Below, one piece after another: positions 34,266-45,279 of a stretch of 64,000 bases of DNA (positions are counted from its first letter, which is position 1; each line of letters opens with the position of its first letter). The notes under the pieces are model-generated. The model had not been told where the DNA came from, did not search any database, and saw only the letters and a list, made by a program, of their open reading frames with translations. The translations under genes were made by a program, and so were the position numbers. The stretch comes from Lytechinus variegatus (lineage: Eukaryota; Echinodermata; Echinoidea; Temnopleuroida; Toxopneustidae): positions 43,868,922 to 43,932,921 of the forward strand of contig NC_054743.1 in NCBI RefSeq assembly GCF_018143015.1, in the 5' to 3' direction.

Positions 34266-35410
34266 CAGTGGCGTAGCTATGATTTTTTACCTGGGGGTCC
34301 TTGCTTTTTTAGGGCGGGGGGGGGGGGGCACCAGCCATTTTTGTCCGATGTGTATGTGTCACAAGGGCGTATCCGACTTTGCGAGCGATTTTTTTTTTTT
34401 AATTCATGTACTCTGTCCCGAAAATTTAATATTCTGGGCAATGTTATGGGTGATCCTGAACAAGATTCGTATGTAACTAGATGGTTACTGCGAACGCCAA
34501 GCACGAGCAGAAAATTGTATTAACTGTTCTAGCATTATCTAAAAGGGACCTCTTAAGGACTGCTTACAGTTACTCACGAAGACGATATATATTTCAATAA
34601 TGCGAGCGCGAAGCGCGAACTCAATTTTTTTACATTCCGACTTGAAAAATTATAGTTCTAAGCAATTTTTGTATTTATAAATCGGATTGGTATGTAACTA
34701 AACAATTTATGCGAGCGCGAAGCGCGAGAGGAAGAAATTGAGATTTTTAGACCTAAAAGCAGTTCACTCTATTCATATTTTGTAAATCATTAATAATTGG
34801 GTATCATTAATAATGCGATCGTGAAGCGTGAGCAGACAATAATTGATATTCTGATGCGAAACTTGATAATTTAAGCACATTTTGAATAAACAAAATGCAG
34901 GCTATCGCGCATGTTTTATATTTAGACCTAAAATCTGGGGATTCTGTATACATTTGTTTAATGGAACATTATGGAATACACGTAGACAATATGAACTTGG
35001 CAAATTAAACAATGTGACAACGCAGCGTGAGCTTAAAATGCCGATATGTATACCATAAAACGGACATTTTACAGAGCACTTAAATTTGTGAATGAAAAAA
35101 ATAATGAAAGCTCGATATCCGAGCTAAATATGTTTTGTATATTGACTTCAAAACTTGCTCCATATCAGCCTATTGAACAAGATATGAATCTCATCGAACA
35201 GGCAATTCTTGCTCGAAGCGCAAGCAAAAATTTTATATAGTAACATGAAAGATTTTTTTTTTTGCAAGTCTTCCCCTCACATTATTTCATTCACTCGACT
35301 TCCTCCTCTTATTTTTCTCTTCTTTTTTTTGCTCTGCCAATTTTTTTCTGGGGGGCACACCAAATCTCAGGGGGCACGTGCCCCCCCAGGCCCCCGTAGC
35401 TACGCCACTG
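34266..35410. mobile_element. hAT-like element with exact 8-bp target duplication
   Basis: The ends CAGTGGCGTAGCTA and TAGCTACGCCACTG are perfect complements. They are flanked by AACAAAAT at 34258-34265 and 35411-35418. The interior has several GCGAGCGCGAAGCGCGA segments and poly-G next to the ends. Non-coding, 1145 bp. Confidence 0.92.
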
Positions 35411-35419
35411 AACAAAATA

Positions 35420-37005
35420 GATATCCACAATATTCACGTGTTTTCTGGTAACCTTGTTTGGCCTATCGATCCACCTTCTTCTTCTTCTTATGTTGGTTAG
35501 AGTAGCAATTAGTCATATTTGACTATTGTCGCCATTGACTCTATCTTTAAAATCTCACTTCTCACATAATGATATTATTACCAATATGATGTACACATGT
35601 ATGAAATATTTCTTGTGCATCCTTCTAATATTAAAAAGATAATTATAGTATTGTACAAAAGTTTGCCGTAACTCTTGTCAAAATGGCATGTAAAAAATCT
35701 TCACCAAAACCAAGCTGCAATCTTCAGCCCACGCTTCTATCATGTCTATGATGCACACATGATAAATGAAAAGCAATGGAAAAGTGTAGAAAAATCAGTG
35801 CGTGCGAACAGTCACGTATAAAGTTATATTTCATCGATGAAATATGTATGGCGTTAATATTTACTTACTAAATGTAAAGAGTCAACAGGGCAGTAACGAC
35901 AATAAATGAGACTGATGAGCTTCAGTTACACTATAGCGTATCCGACAGAGGGTTTACATTACCTGATGGAACTTGTGGAATGAAATTTATTTGATTTGCG
36001 GCAGATCTTGCACATGTGACTTGGTTTCAAATAAAAGTACCCGAAACAGATAAGAAAACAAAGTTCAAAGCGGTAATCAGGACAATTGTAATTGTTATTT
36101 GTCAAAATGAAAGGTCGATTGTAATTTCATCATTAAAATATAGATAAAGATGTAAGTTTTAAAACTATATTCAAGGAACCTGAAAATTTTCAAGATACCG
36201 CGATAATTTTATTTGCATTTGAAAAAGATAAGAATGACTTTGGTGAATGATATATGAAACGAAAGAAGCTATTTCTATTTCTGATCTAGCAGAATGAAAA
36301 ATATACCTTACTAAAAAATCCAGAGATAACGGAAATGTCATTGCAATATAGTCTAATATGATAAGAAAGTCAATGTTGAAACAACTACAGGACAATGTCA
36401 GCTTTCTGTAGACGAAAGTTTGTTGTTGTTTTTTAAGGAAAAGATTGAATTTAAATAAACAAATCAAGTTTACGACTCATGTATCATTGGTGTAGATATT
36501 CCTGGAGAAGGGGAGTGATATCATTATTGATATGATTTTTTTATTTTTTATAGATTTGGGGCCATCAAAAAATGAAGTTTTATTTCTCGAATGGTCTAAA
36601 TAGGCCTTCAATGTTTATTACGTGTTCTCGGCCAAACGAAATAAGTTTTCAATTAAACTTTTGCAGTATCATCGAAAGGTAATAAGTATCGAAAGCCTCC
36701 AAATCTTAAGTCGAGTTTCGATCACCAGACATTTATATACAATCGAGCAAATCTTTTGTACTTTTGAGAACACCTAAGTGTCCACAAACAAAGGGGTGTA
36801 TGAGTGATCGAAAATAGAACTAAAATTGAGGGAACCAATTGCGCAGGCTCTTAATCGTTTCACAGAAGAGGCACGAGCTATACAGTAGGAGAAAAGAGTA
36901 CTCATGAATGAATAAAATAAACAATCAGAAAGAGATGCAACAACCAAGAATGAAATATAAAAAAATGGGGGGGGGGGGATCCGACAATTTATCACCTATC
37001 GGAGG
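35420..37005. other. Intergenic, no gene recognised
   Basis: AT-rich. Frames on both strands are short and hydrophobic by composition only. Confidence 0.45.
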
Positions 37006-37149
37006 TGAAAGGAGAATGAAGAGGGTGTTGTTAAAGATAAAGTCACTCCCAGAAAATGTTGATTTTGATGAATAGAGAAAATCAAACCAGCATAACGCTG
37101 ATAATTTTATCAAAATCGGATATAAAATAAGATAGTTATGACATTTTAA

Positions 37150-37202
37150 CAGTGGCGTAGACAGGTCCTTAGACCTGGGGGGATGATCCCTAGCTGGGTC
37201 AT

Positions 37203-37269
<67 letters not shown>

Positions 37270-37324
37270 TTATATTTATATATACATATATATTTATATA
37301 TACACACATATTCATATATACACA

Positions 37325-37369
<45 letters not shown>

Positions 37370-38327
37370 ATAAATATAAAGAATGAAGGAGATAACGTAC
37401 TCGATAAAAACAAAATATCATGGGCCAAAGCAGACGAGTTAAAGATAACAAAATAACACGATCTGCCTCATGGATTATGAGGGTCGAGTTAGGCTTGTTC
37501 TGTGATCTTAGACCATAAATTAATCTTATCCATGGATTGATTCAACCTGCCTTCGTGAATTAAGGCATGTCTATATATTGGATGATTCTACCTTCTTTGA
37601 AAAGCGCAAAGTACTCTGAAAAAATTATAGTGAAATAGTTCACTCTTTAAGGAGTGAATATATGAAAGAGTGAATATTGAGTGAAAAAAACCTCGGATAT
37701 CACTGAGGCCATCCAAAATTTGCACTTTCATTCCAAAATCATTCATTTACTAATTCGCTCCTTAGAGACTGAAAATGTTCACCTTTCCTTTGCAAAGTAG
37801 GGGTTGAGGACATGGCCAGCAGGGAAAAGGGTCAGTGTATGTGTATAGGTAATTTCTTATTAATTCGTTTGAACAGTGTTAATGTGTTATGAAAGCAATT
37901 GCTCTGAAAGGGAGTGATTAAGCGACACTTTCTTAAATCTGTAATGAAATATTTTGAACTTATCTCCTTTGCAAATACATAATTATTATAAGGAAATGTA
38001 CTTGGTGAAACTCTGAATAACGATCCTTAAATGTATATGACGACGCAAGGCAGTTGTTATTACTTAAAACTTGCAAGTTGTAAATGCATATAAGATGATT
38101 GACTCTGAATAAAAGTCCAATTTTGATCATGTTTGTCATTGCTGTACGTTATGATTATTACTGCTATTATTATTGATTGATTTTAACTAGCATTCATTGC
38201 TTTATTACTGTATAGTTTTGCTTCTTCCCCCACAGAAACCTGGGGGGGATGATTGTACACACCATCCCCCCCACCTAAAATTCTGGGGGGATGCATCCCC
38301 CCATCCCCCCCGCTATCTACGCCCCTG
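37150..38327. mobile_element. hAT-like element nested in a MITE
   Basis: The ends are CAGTGGCGTAGACAGG and, from the right, CAGGGGCGTAGATAG. The flanking octamers CATTTTAA and CATTTTTT match at six of eight bases. It contains a long (TA)n microsatellite at about 37206-37360 and poly-G blocks near both ends. Its terminal repeat is close to that of the element at 34266-35410, so the two belong to one group. Confidence 0.75.
37206..37362. repeat. (TA)n microsatellite
   Basis: Near-uninterrupted TA dinucleotides, with a short TATTTATATA and ACACAC interruption in the middle. Confidence 0.95.
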
Positions 38328-38808
38328 CATTTTTTACACTCCGCTTATATTTCACAAACAGTGATATGCACAACTCAGTGACATGCAAATGAGACAGATA
38401 ATGATGTCCCTTACTATTTGCGTATTTTTATTGTTTGAATTATACATTATATAATTAAAAAAAAGATTTTACATAAGGACCAACTTGACTAAACCATTTA
38501 GTATTAGACATTGTCAATTTCACATTTTCAGGGAGGTATTATTCGTTGTTTCACTCGACAAAGAGGGGAAGTATATTTTATCAATAAAATACAAAAGAAG
38601 TAGTGAGTGGATGTGCATATAACTGTTTCGTGAAATTTAATTAAAAAAAATTAAAATGTCATAACTCTTCTTTAAAATCCGATTTTGGAGAGATTCTCAG
38701 TGCTATGCTTATTGAATTTTTTTCTTTTTTTTCTTCATATTAATTTTCTTGTTGGATGGACCTGTCCTTTAAAATCAAGATGGATCATGGGAACGTTTAT
38801 AATGAATG

Positions 38809-38932
38809 TTGTCAGTACTGACAAGTTGTCTTTCTCCGAGATTTAAACATTAAAAACCAGAGCTACTGGGCCGATAAAAACCAAGGATTGTACTAAAATT
38901 GTCAGCGCTGACAATTTAGTCAGTGCTGACAT
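38809..38932. promoter_or_regulatory. Cluster of TGTCAG palindromes about 1 kb upstream of Ig gene A
   Basis: A perfect 16-bp palindrome TTGTCAGTACTGACAA at 38809-38824, a perfect 22-bp palindrome with core TGTCAGCGCTGACA at 38896-38917, and a near-palindrome GTCAGTGCTGAC at 38919-38930. They lie outside the MITE that ends at 38772. Binding-site function is inference. Confidence 0.35.
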
Positions 38933-38934
38933 AT

Positions 38935-39891
38935 TATCAAGAATAAAAACACTTGTACAAAAATAAATGAATAACCTGATAACGGGGCACTGTTGATCAC
39001 CGATATCACTTAAGATAGAAAAGAAACGTATACATATATTTCGAATAGGCTGCTTGATTTGGATTTTGGGCTGTAGTGGGAGGCAAAATGCAGTTATTAA
39101 CATAATTAACGTCAACATTTTGTTTGCATCTGAAAAGGGAGATCGCCATCGTCATCATGGTCATTGAGACCCTTTCATCCATGCAAACTTGCTAAGCAAA
39201 TTAAAACACTTTCTTATGCCTCGTTGTCCCCTCAAATTTATGAAATTTGGAACCCGCATCAGTTTAGGCGCCTTTTATGCTTTTATGGCATGTCTAGGTT
39301 TTAGATTCCTGGAAAAGTACCTTTGCCATTAAAAAATATGGCGGCTTCTACTGATGACAATTAACAAATAAGATTGAAATCATCATCACTGGGCTGATTA
39401 ATCTATCTTAAATGATTTCCTTCCTCCGATTGCTTATTGAGCACCCTTGACTATTGTCACCACTTCCAACGATAAATTACTGGTATCGGAACTGAATCCT
39501 AAGATGGATTTTACTTAATGGTTCACTCTAGCTATTAATAACAAAAGTCTGTCAGAATTTCGACTCGACGGCTTTAGAAAGTTGGTCTGTTATTGAAACC
39601 AAGACATCAACAAAATTGGAAACTATCATCATGACAAATTACGACGGTAATCGTGTGTATGTCTCTATCTGGACTTTCTTCGAAGATCATAAACGTAGGC
39701 CCTAGGCTCGACGTTGTAAATGTTCTACATACTAGCATTAAACACATGACAATCACAACATTGAAGGTCAGTTGTGATGAGCCAGGGTTCCCCCTCAGTG
39801 CCATGACATGCTGTTTATACAGACTCCCTAAAATTACTTTTACTACTTTCTAGACTATATTGCTTATGTCAAACCAATACTAACGACAATA
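38935..39891. other. 5' flank of Ig gene A
   Basis: No coding exon recognised. A possible splice acceptor TTTCTAG lies at about 39848-39854, followed by a five-codon upstream frame starting at the ATG at about 39866. Gene A may therefore have an untranslated leader exon further upstream. Confidence 0.35.
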
Positions 39892-42246
39892 ATGTCGTCA
39901 CTGCTCTTGATCATCCTGATGTCCACAGCTGCACAAGGTTTACCACGGGCTGAATTTCTGATCCAGCCTTACCAAGTTACTGTGAAAGAAGGGCAACCTG
40001 CAGTATTTATTTGTTCTGTGAAAGCTGGATCACCAATCAAATCAGCGTCAGTCACTTGGTCGGATGGCTACAAAACCTACCAAAATTTGGATGCGTCTAT
40101 CTTGATCAACGAGGAATTGAATTCGACAGTGGTAACCTCTAACCTCCAACTACTGGACACAAACCGCCATTCTAAGAAATATTTTAAGTGCGCGGTATCC
40201 ATCCGTTTCGCAGATGGCGAAGATGTCTCCCTAGAGTCTCCTCTGGTTGGGGTGAATGTCCAATACTTCTTGGAGGAAACGGATTTGGAATGTAGAAGGT
40301 TCCCTGACCATGCACCATACTACCGAGAGAACGAGAGCATTACTATTGAGTGTCAAGGTCCGAATACGAAACCACCTATCACCCTTAAATGGATGTTGTG
40401 CAGTCATCAGAAATCTTCAATTACAACCCTGTTCGGGGCACAGGACTCACCGAGAAATGCCGACGAAACACTTATTAGAAATACCCTGAGAGCAAAGCGA
40501 CAGCTCCATGATAGCGAAATCTGCTGCGTTGCTACCAGTTCTGCCTTCGAAGGGGAACACGTGAGTTGCTCTCTAACGCCTATCAAAGTCACCCATGCCC
40601 CTCGTGTAAAAGTTACGACTGACCGAGATTCGTTGACACCTCCTATAATTTCAGAGACAAGACTGAGATGCAGCGCCAATTCCTTTCCCGAGGTCAGTGC
40701 AATGTCCTGGTCCTGTGATCCCCCTGGCGCTTTCGAATCTTGTGAGTCTTCCAGTCCATATCTGGATGCATCCTTGACAATGCCATATTTGGAAGGTACC
40801 GATGCAAACGTCACAGTGACATGTTCTGCAAGGAATTTTGTGGGTAGCGATGAAAACACCGTTACCATTGGTGTGAGTTACGTTGACTTGTCTTCTCTGA
40901 AGACTTGCCAAGAAAACGAAAAGAGCCCCAACTCTTCTCTGATTGCAAACGGAGAGGTCATTTCCAAGGAGTTAGATGAAGTCTTGGAGAATGATAAGGA
41001 GAAAGAACAGTCCGTAAATAATGATACAACCATAGATAATCGTCTGGTCGTCGAAAGGCAATGGAGATCTACGAGTGATGTCTTCCATTGTTCATTTCAG
41101 AACAGAAATGACCACATCATCCCCAGGGTAAGTCGGATTACATGGTACGTCAACGGTCCTCGTGTCCAGTACCATGATCACACTGCTAATGACCCTCTCG
41201 ATTGGAAATTGGTGCTCCCTCGCAGATCAATTGAAAATACCGAAAGAGATAAGCATGTAGTAGCATGCGAAGTAAGAAGTCTGGAGGAAAATTACATAGC
41301 TTCCTGCATGTTTGACTATTTCTCTCGGGTTAACACTGACACACCACCAACAACTACAACAACAACACCAACAACATCACAGAATATGTTGCAGACCTCT
41401 TCTTCCACAGATGTTAAGAACATCCCCGAGAAAATGACACCAACTACAACTAACTCTATATCAACGTCTTCATTCATAGAGACAGGGCATGACAAGGAAA
41501 AGTCATCCACTGTCGTTTCAAAGACACATGCAATTGCCATATTGAAAGACTCTGACGAGGTAGCGAGTTCTACAAGAGGGTCTCTGAATATGGCTTGGAT
41601 GCTGGTGGTGGCCGTCATCGTAGGATTTACACTCCTTGCCTGTGTTGTTGGTGTTGTCTTCGCTTTCCAGAAGGTTTGGAGCCGATCAAGGAACACCCTG
41701 AATATGCTAGACGGTGTGTATCAGACGGCATTGGCTAAGTCGTTTGCATCTCCACCTCGATCCTCTCCGGCATCAGAACCTAGCACCAATGACCAGGTGA
41801 AAGACGAACCTTTGTACGCCACTCCTGATGAAGACAAGATGGCCAATACTGGAAATGCTTCACGGAATTACCTCCGACGAACACACCTCACTTCTTATAA
41901 TTTTGATGAGTCTCCCATGAAATTTGCCCCGCCGATGGAGTTCCGGAACTCATGCTACAGTTGTCCAGGAAGCATGGACTCTTCCACCGCAGAGGACGAA
42001 GGGTCGTACATCCGCAGCTCGTATGAAGGAGAGTATAGCGACATCTCGTCTATCTCGGGATCAAACGTGTACGAGAACAAGAATGTGGTCCATCTTGGAG
42101 CCTCCGAAAAACAAAGTGCTTACTACAAGTCAAAGACACTCAACATGAATGATCTTCAGACTGCACAACAGTTTGATGATTTCTCCCCCAATGCTGATGA
42201 TTGTATTAAAGTGTCACGGAGCTCCAACGTATCCAAAGAACTCTAA
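39892..42246 (+). CDS. Ig receptor A: four Ig-like domains, one membrane span, tyrosine-rich tail
   Basis: 784 residues in one uninterrupted exon. Signal peptide MSSLLLIILMSTAAQG. Ig-like domain 1 has cysteines about 41 and 100 around W56; domain 2 about 154 and 212; domain 3 about 236-330 (RLRCSANSFP, VTVTCSARN); domain 4 about 396-485 (VFHCSFQNR, HVVACEVRS). A Thr-rich stalk (TDTPPTTTTTTPTTS) leads to a membrane span (about 567-592) and a 190-residue cytoplasmic tail with DEPLYATP, GEYSDI, SNVYENK and KQSAYYKSK. It is the clear paralogue of gene B (58-60 kb). By family it is a cell-surface recognition or adhesion receptor, and the tail implies phosphotyrosine signalling. Ligand unknown. A possible poly(A) signal lies at 43920-43925. 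Confidence 0.92.
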   Translation: MSSLLLIILMSTAAQGLPRAEFLIQPYQVTVKEGQPAVFICSVKAGSPIKSASVTWSDGYKTYQNLDASILINEELNSTVVTSNLQLLDTNRHSKKYFKCAVSIRFADGEDVSLESPLVGVNVQYFLEETDLECRRFPDHAPYYRENESITIECQGPNTKPPITLKWMLCSHQKSSITTLFGAQDSPRNADETLIRNTLRAKRQLHDSEICCVATSSAFEGEHVSCSLTPIKVTHAPRVKVTTDRDSLTPPIISETRLRCSANSFPEVSAMSWSCDPPGAFESCESSSPYLDASLTMPYLEGTDANVTVTCSARNFVGSDENTVTIGVSYVDLSSLKTCQENEKSPNSSLIANGEVISKELDEVLENDKEKEQSVNNDTTIDNRLVVERQWRSTSDVFHCSFQNRNDHIIPRVSRITWYVNGPRVQYHDHTANDPLDWKLVLPRRSIENTERDKHVVACEVRSLEENYIASCMFDYFSRVNTDTPPTTTTTTPTTSQNMLQTSSSTDVKNIPEKMTPTTTNSISTSSFIETGHDKEKSSTVVSKTHAIAILKDSDEVASSTRGSLNMAWMLVVAVIVGFTLLACVVGVVFAFQKVWSRSRNTLNMLDGVYQTALAKSFASPPRSSPASEPSTNDQVKDEPLYATPDEDKMANTGNASRNYLRRTHLTSYNFDESPMKFAPPMEFRNSCYSCPGSMDSSTAEDEGSYIRSSYEGEYSDISSISGSNVYENKNVVHLGASEKQSAYYKSKTLNMNDLQTAQQFDDFSPNADDCIKVSRSSNVSKEL

Positions 42247-43925
42247 CACATATTGAAACTTTGGCCATAGAGTCTGTGCTTACTATTACCCTTGGTACGT
42301 AAATACCTTTCAAAAGAATACCCATACTGTGTTTTATATATCTGTAGTGTGAAAATAGCGATTTTGATTCAATCTTTATTGCAATTAAGAATGCGGAAAC
42401 CATAATTTGTTTTCATAACTTTAATGTTGTGATATTAATGTTGTAAGGAATAGCGGATTTTTACAAAATGTATAGTTCATACAGTATCGCTAGACTACAT
42501 ACCAAAGCACTGTAAACTCGGCAAGGACCAACGAACTTTGTAAGATAATTCTTGCTCTGGTGTTGTTTAAAAGGGTTGTGGCACATTGACTTTTAAAGAA
42601 TTGATCCCACTTAGAAGGTGATATTCAGAGCTATGTACGGAGCTTCGGACTTGGTAAAATTTGCATGAAACCGGATTTTGCAGGCTGTAGAAGAATAATA
42701 ACCGTCTTAAAATTGGAACCGATGCTTTATCGAGAGGTATAAGTTCAGCCTTCTGCCATCCAACTATGAAACCACAATTCACACATATTTTGTTTAATCA
42801 GTGTATGAGCAGTGGTTAACTGTATATAGTTGTCAGCTTATATTCATTACTCTTATAATATCGTAGCAATTTACTTTCATATTATTTAACCAATAGTTGT
42901 AGGCCCGTCGTATACGATGCATATAGCTGTGTTGTCGCGGTGAAAACCATTTAATCCCTCGATAGTTTGTAGAAAATAATTAAGAAAAAAATCAATTGTA
43001 GATCGAAGTTCATCTCGTTGCCTATTACAAAAAATAATCTTGTCTGGTATACCTCACCTGGGCCCATCTTAGAAAGAGTTACACGATTGATCTGACCAAT
43101 TACAACTATGGAAAGCCAACAACGTCAGCAATTAAAATATTTCCTAGGAATGTCGTATATTCACAGATTCACTGTTTTCTTGAAAATTCAGAATGCTTCT
43201 TTTTGTTTTCAAAGGACATTTGGCAAATATCCTATGGAAAAATATAACATTGATGGATTTCCATACAGTTAAATTGATCAGATCAATATTGTAACACTTT
43301 ATAAGACGGGGTCCTGGATGAGTATACGCTGCACATTGTTTGCGAAATTCCTCCTTAACGTCATGATGAAAAAATGTAAGCTCGGAATGGTCTGTTATGG
43401 CAAGGGTTAGAGCCAACAACACACGACGCGTCTAAAGTATGTAATCCACATCCTCATGTTATTCTATCACAATATGATATTAGATGTAGATCACCATAAT
43501 CATGATAAGTACGATGTATTGTATCGAAACTCTAAGTTCATATCATCCTTAGATCAGTTTTGTGTAAACTGTTATTACATTTTACCAATGGTTGACCAGC
43601 AGGTTTATAACAAAACGAATCATTTCTTCCCCTTTATTCTTCAGCATTTTTCTGAATCATTGTTTGATGTGCGAAATAGACACTACTTATTCATAGATCG
43701 ACGACCATATTTTACTTATTCAAGTATAACTTATTACTGACGGTGACAAAACCCAAATTGTTATTCTGATCTTGTACATTCAATGGCAGTGAATCTATGT
43801 CGTTAACAATTGTTTAAAAAACAAGAAGGAAATACGTTTACCAGTTTCGTAGAACATATGGCATTTAATATGGCAAATACATCAACAAACTGTACAATTT
43901 ATATGTAATACAATCCTTCAATAAA
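42247..43925 (+). other. Probable 3' UTR region of Ig gene A
   Basis: Non-coding AT-rich stretch ending at AATAAA (43920-43925). It includes a MITE at 43057-43318. UTR length is inferred. Confidence 0.35.
43057..43318. mobile_element. Hairpin MITE with CCTGGGCCCATCTTA end
   Basis: The left arm (CCTGGGCCCATCTTAGAAAG, GTTACACGATTGATCTGA) is complemented by the right arm (ATTGATCAGATCAATATTGT, AACACTTTATAAGACGGGGT, CCTGG). About 260 bp. Confidence 0.75.
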
Positions 43926-44366
43926 GTATGGTATAATTTAATACGACACATTTTATTTTAATCAGGCAGGAACGAGGGAAGTGAAAAATATGAATACTAC
44001 GAAGAGACACGAGAGATAGAATGTAAACCAAGGGAAAGCAGATTAAGAGAGTGTAAACACTGGATAAGATTATGAGAAAGCGAATTGGTGTGGGATTGGG
44101 ATTGAGAGATGTATCATGTGAATAGAGGAAAAGAAAGCGAGTGCGTGACCAATAGCCTGGGAAAGATTTTTGAAGAGGGTGCAGCACCCCCCCCCCCCTT
44201 CACATGGCCATGATGGGTGAGATAGAGAAATAAATTGAAAGAAAGGTAGAAAGGAAAGATATATTAATACATATTGATAGATAGACAGATAGAGAGAGAA
44301 AGTGAGATGTTAACAAGATTATAGATGGTAGACAGACAATTCATATAAGTAACTTGTTACTATGGA

Positions 44367-44930
44367 AGCTTTATAGTGCCACCTGTTCATTTAATCTTCT
44401 CGTCATGTCTACATCTCTTAGGGAAATGGATAATGACGAGATCTCAGATCTCATCATGTCTACATCCCGTGTGATAGATGATCAGATGAAAAGATCTACA
44501 ATCTCGTCATGTCTACATCTTGATGATCAGATGGCAACATCTCGGATCAAAGATTTTGTCTTCTGATCAAGATGTAGACATGGCGAAATCACAGATCTTG
44601 TCCTCTGATCTTTTCTTCCACGGGATGTAGACATGACGACATCCACGATCTTGCCATCTGATCATCTTTTCTAAAAGATGTAGACATGGCGCGATCGGAG
44701 ATCTTGCCATCTGATCATCTCTTCTAAAAGATGTAGACATGACCAGATCCGAGATCTTGCCATCTGATCATCTCTCACATGGGATGTAGACATGACGAGA
44801 TCCTAGATCTTGTCATCTGATCATCTCTCACACGTAATGTAGATATAACGAGATCCAAGATCTCGTCATCTTATTCCCTAAGAGATGTCGACACGACGAG
44901 ATAATTATCTGGGTGGTACTTTTAAGCCGA
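44367..44930. mobile_element. MITE made of inverted GATGTAGACATGACGAGATC arrays
   Basis: The outer ends (GCTTTATAGTGCCACC and, from the right, GGCTTAAAAGTACCACC) are inverted, and just inside both arms carry CATCTCTTAGGGAA. From 44400 to about 44540 units read CTCGTCATGTCTACATC; from about 44570 to 44900 they read GATGTAGACATGACGAGATC, spaced about 50-55 bases. Confidence 0.75.
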
Positions 44931-45279
44931 TTACATCTTATTAATAGAATAAGAAGGCTGAGACATTAGCAGTTCAAATATTTGTCTTGGCTAGCTGTGC
45001 TCGCTCAGTCTTCTGAGCAGTATGTTCTGAAAAGCAAACAAATTAAGTAACCGAGGGGAAAATGATTATAATTAATTTCATTTGCCCAGTATTTATCTAT
45101 GCGAAGGCATGATTAGAATTGTATAAAGACAGAATGCTTTGGGAAAGCAATTGAATTTTGCAAGTTGGGTCGACATATGCACGCATTTCTAAATTTCTTA
45201 TATTCATATATACCTTTTTTTATTTTATAAATCAGATTGATATCAAAAGTTTAACAAGTGGAATGCCTCTGGCCGTCTC

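Larger units (their letters stand above)
37010..38772. mobile_element. GGACAAGTCCACC-family MITE interrupted by a hAT-like element
   Basis: The left part contains GCATAACGCTGATAATTTTA and ATCAAAATCGGATATAAAAT up to 37149. After the insertion it resumes with ACTCCGCTTATATTTCACAA and CTCAGTGACATGCAAATGAG and ends GGATGGACCTGTCCTTT. The left terminus is diverged. The same family is truncated at 6385-6515. Confidence 0.7.

Noticed and set aside
37183-37386. Tyr/Ile repeat frame
   Set aside because: It is translation of a (TA)n microsatellite inside a hAT-like element.
40407-40868. 153-codon frame antisense to receptor A
   Set aside because: It is an antisense shadow of a well-supported coding exon, without its own domains or start context.
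44186-44198. Numerous poly-C/poly-G runs across the window as functional G-quadruplex sites
   Set aside because: Most sit next to hAT-type ends or in low-complexity DNA and are explained as part of those elements or slippage.
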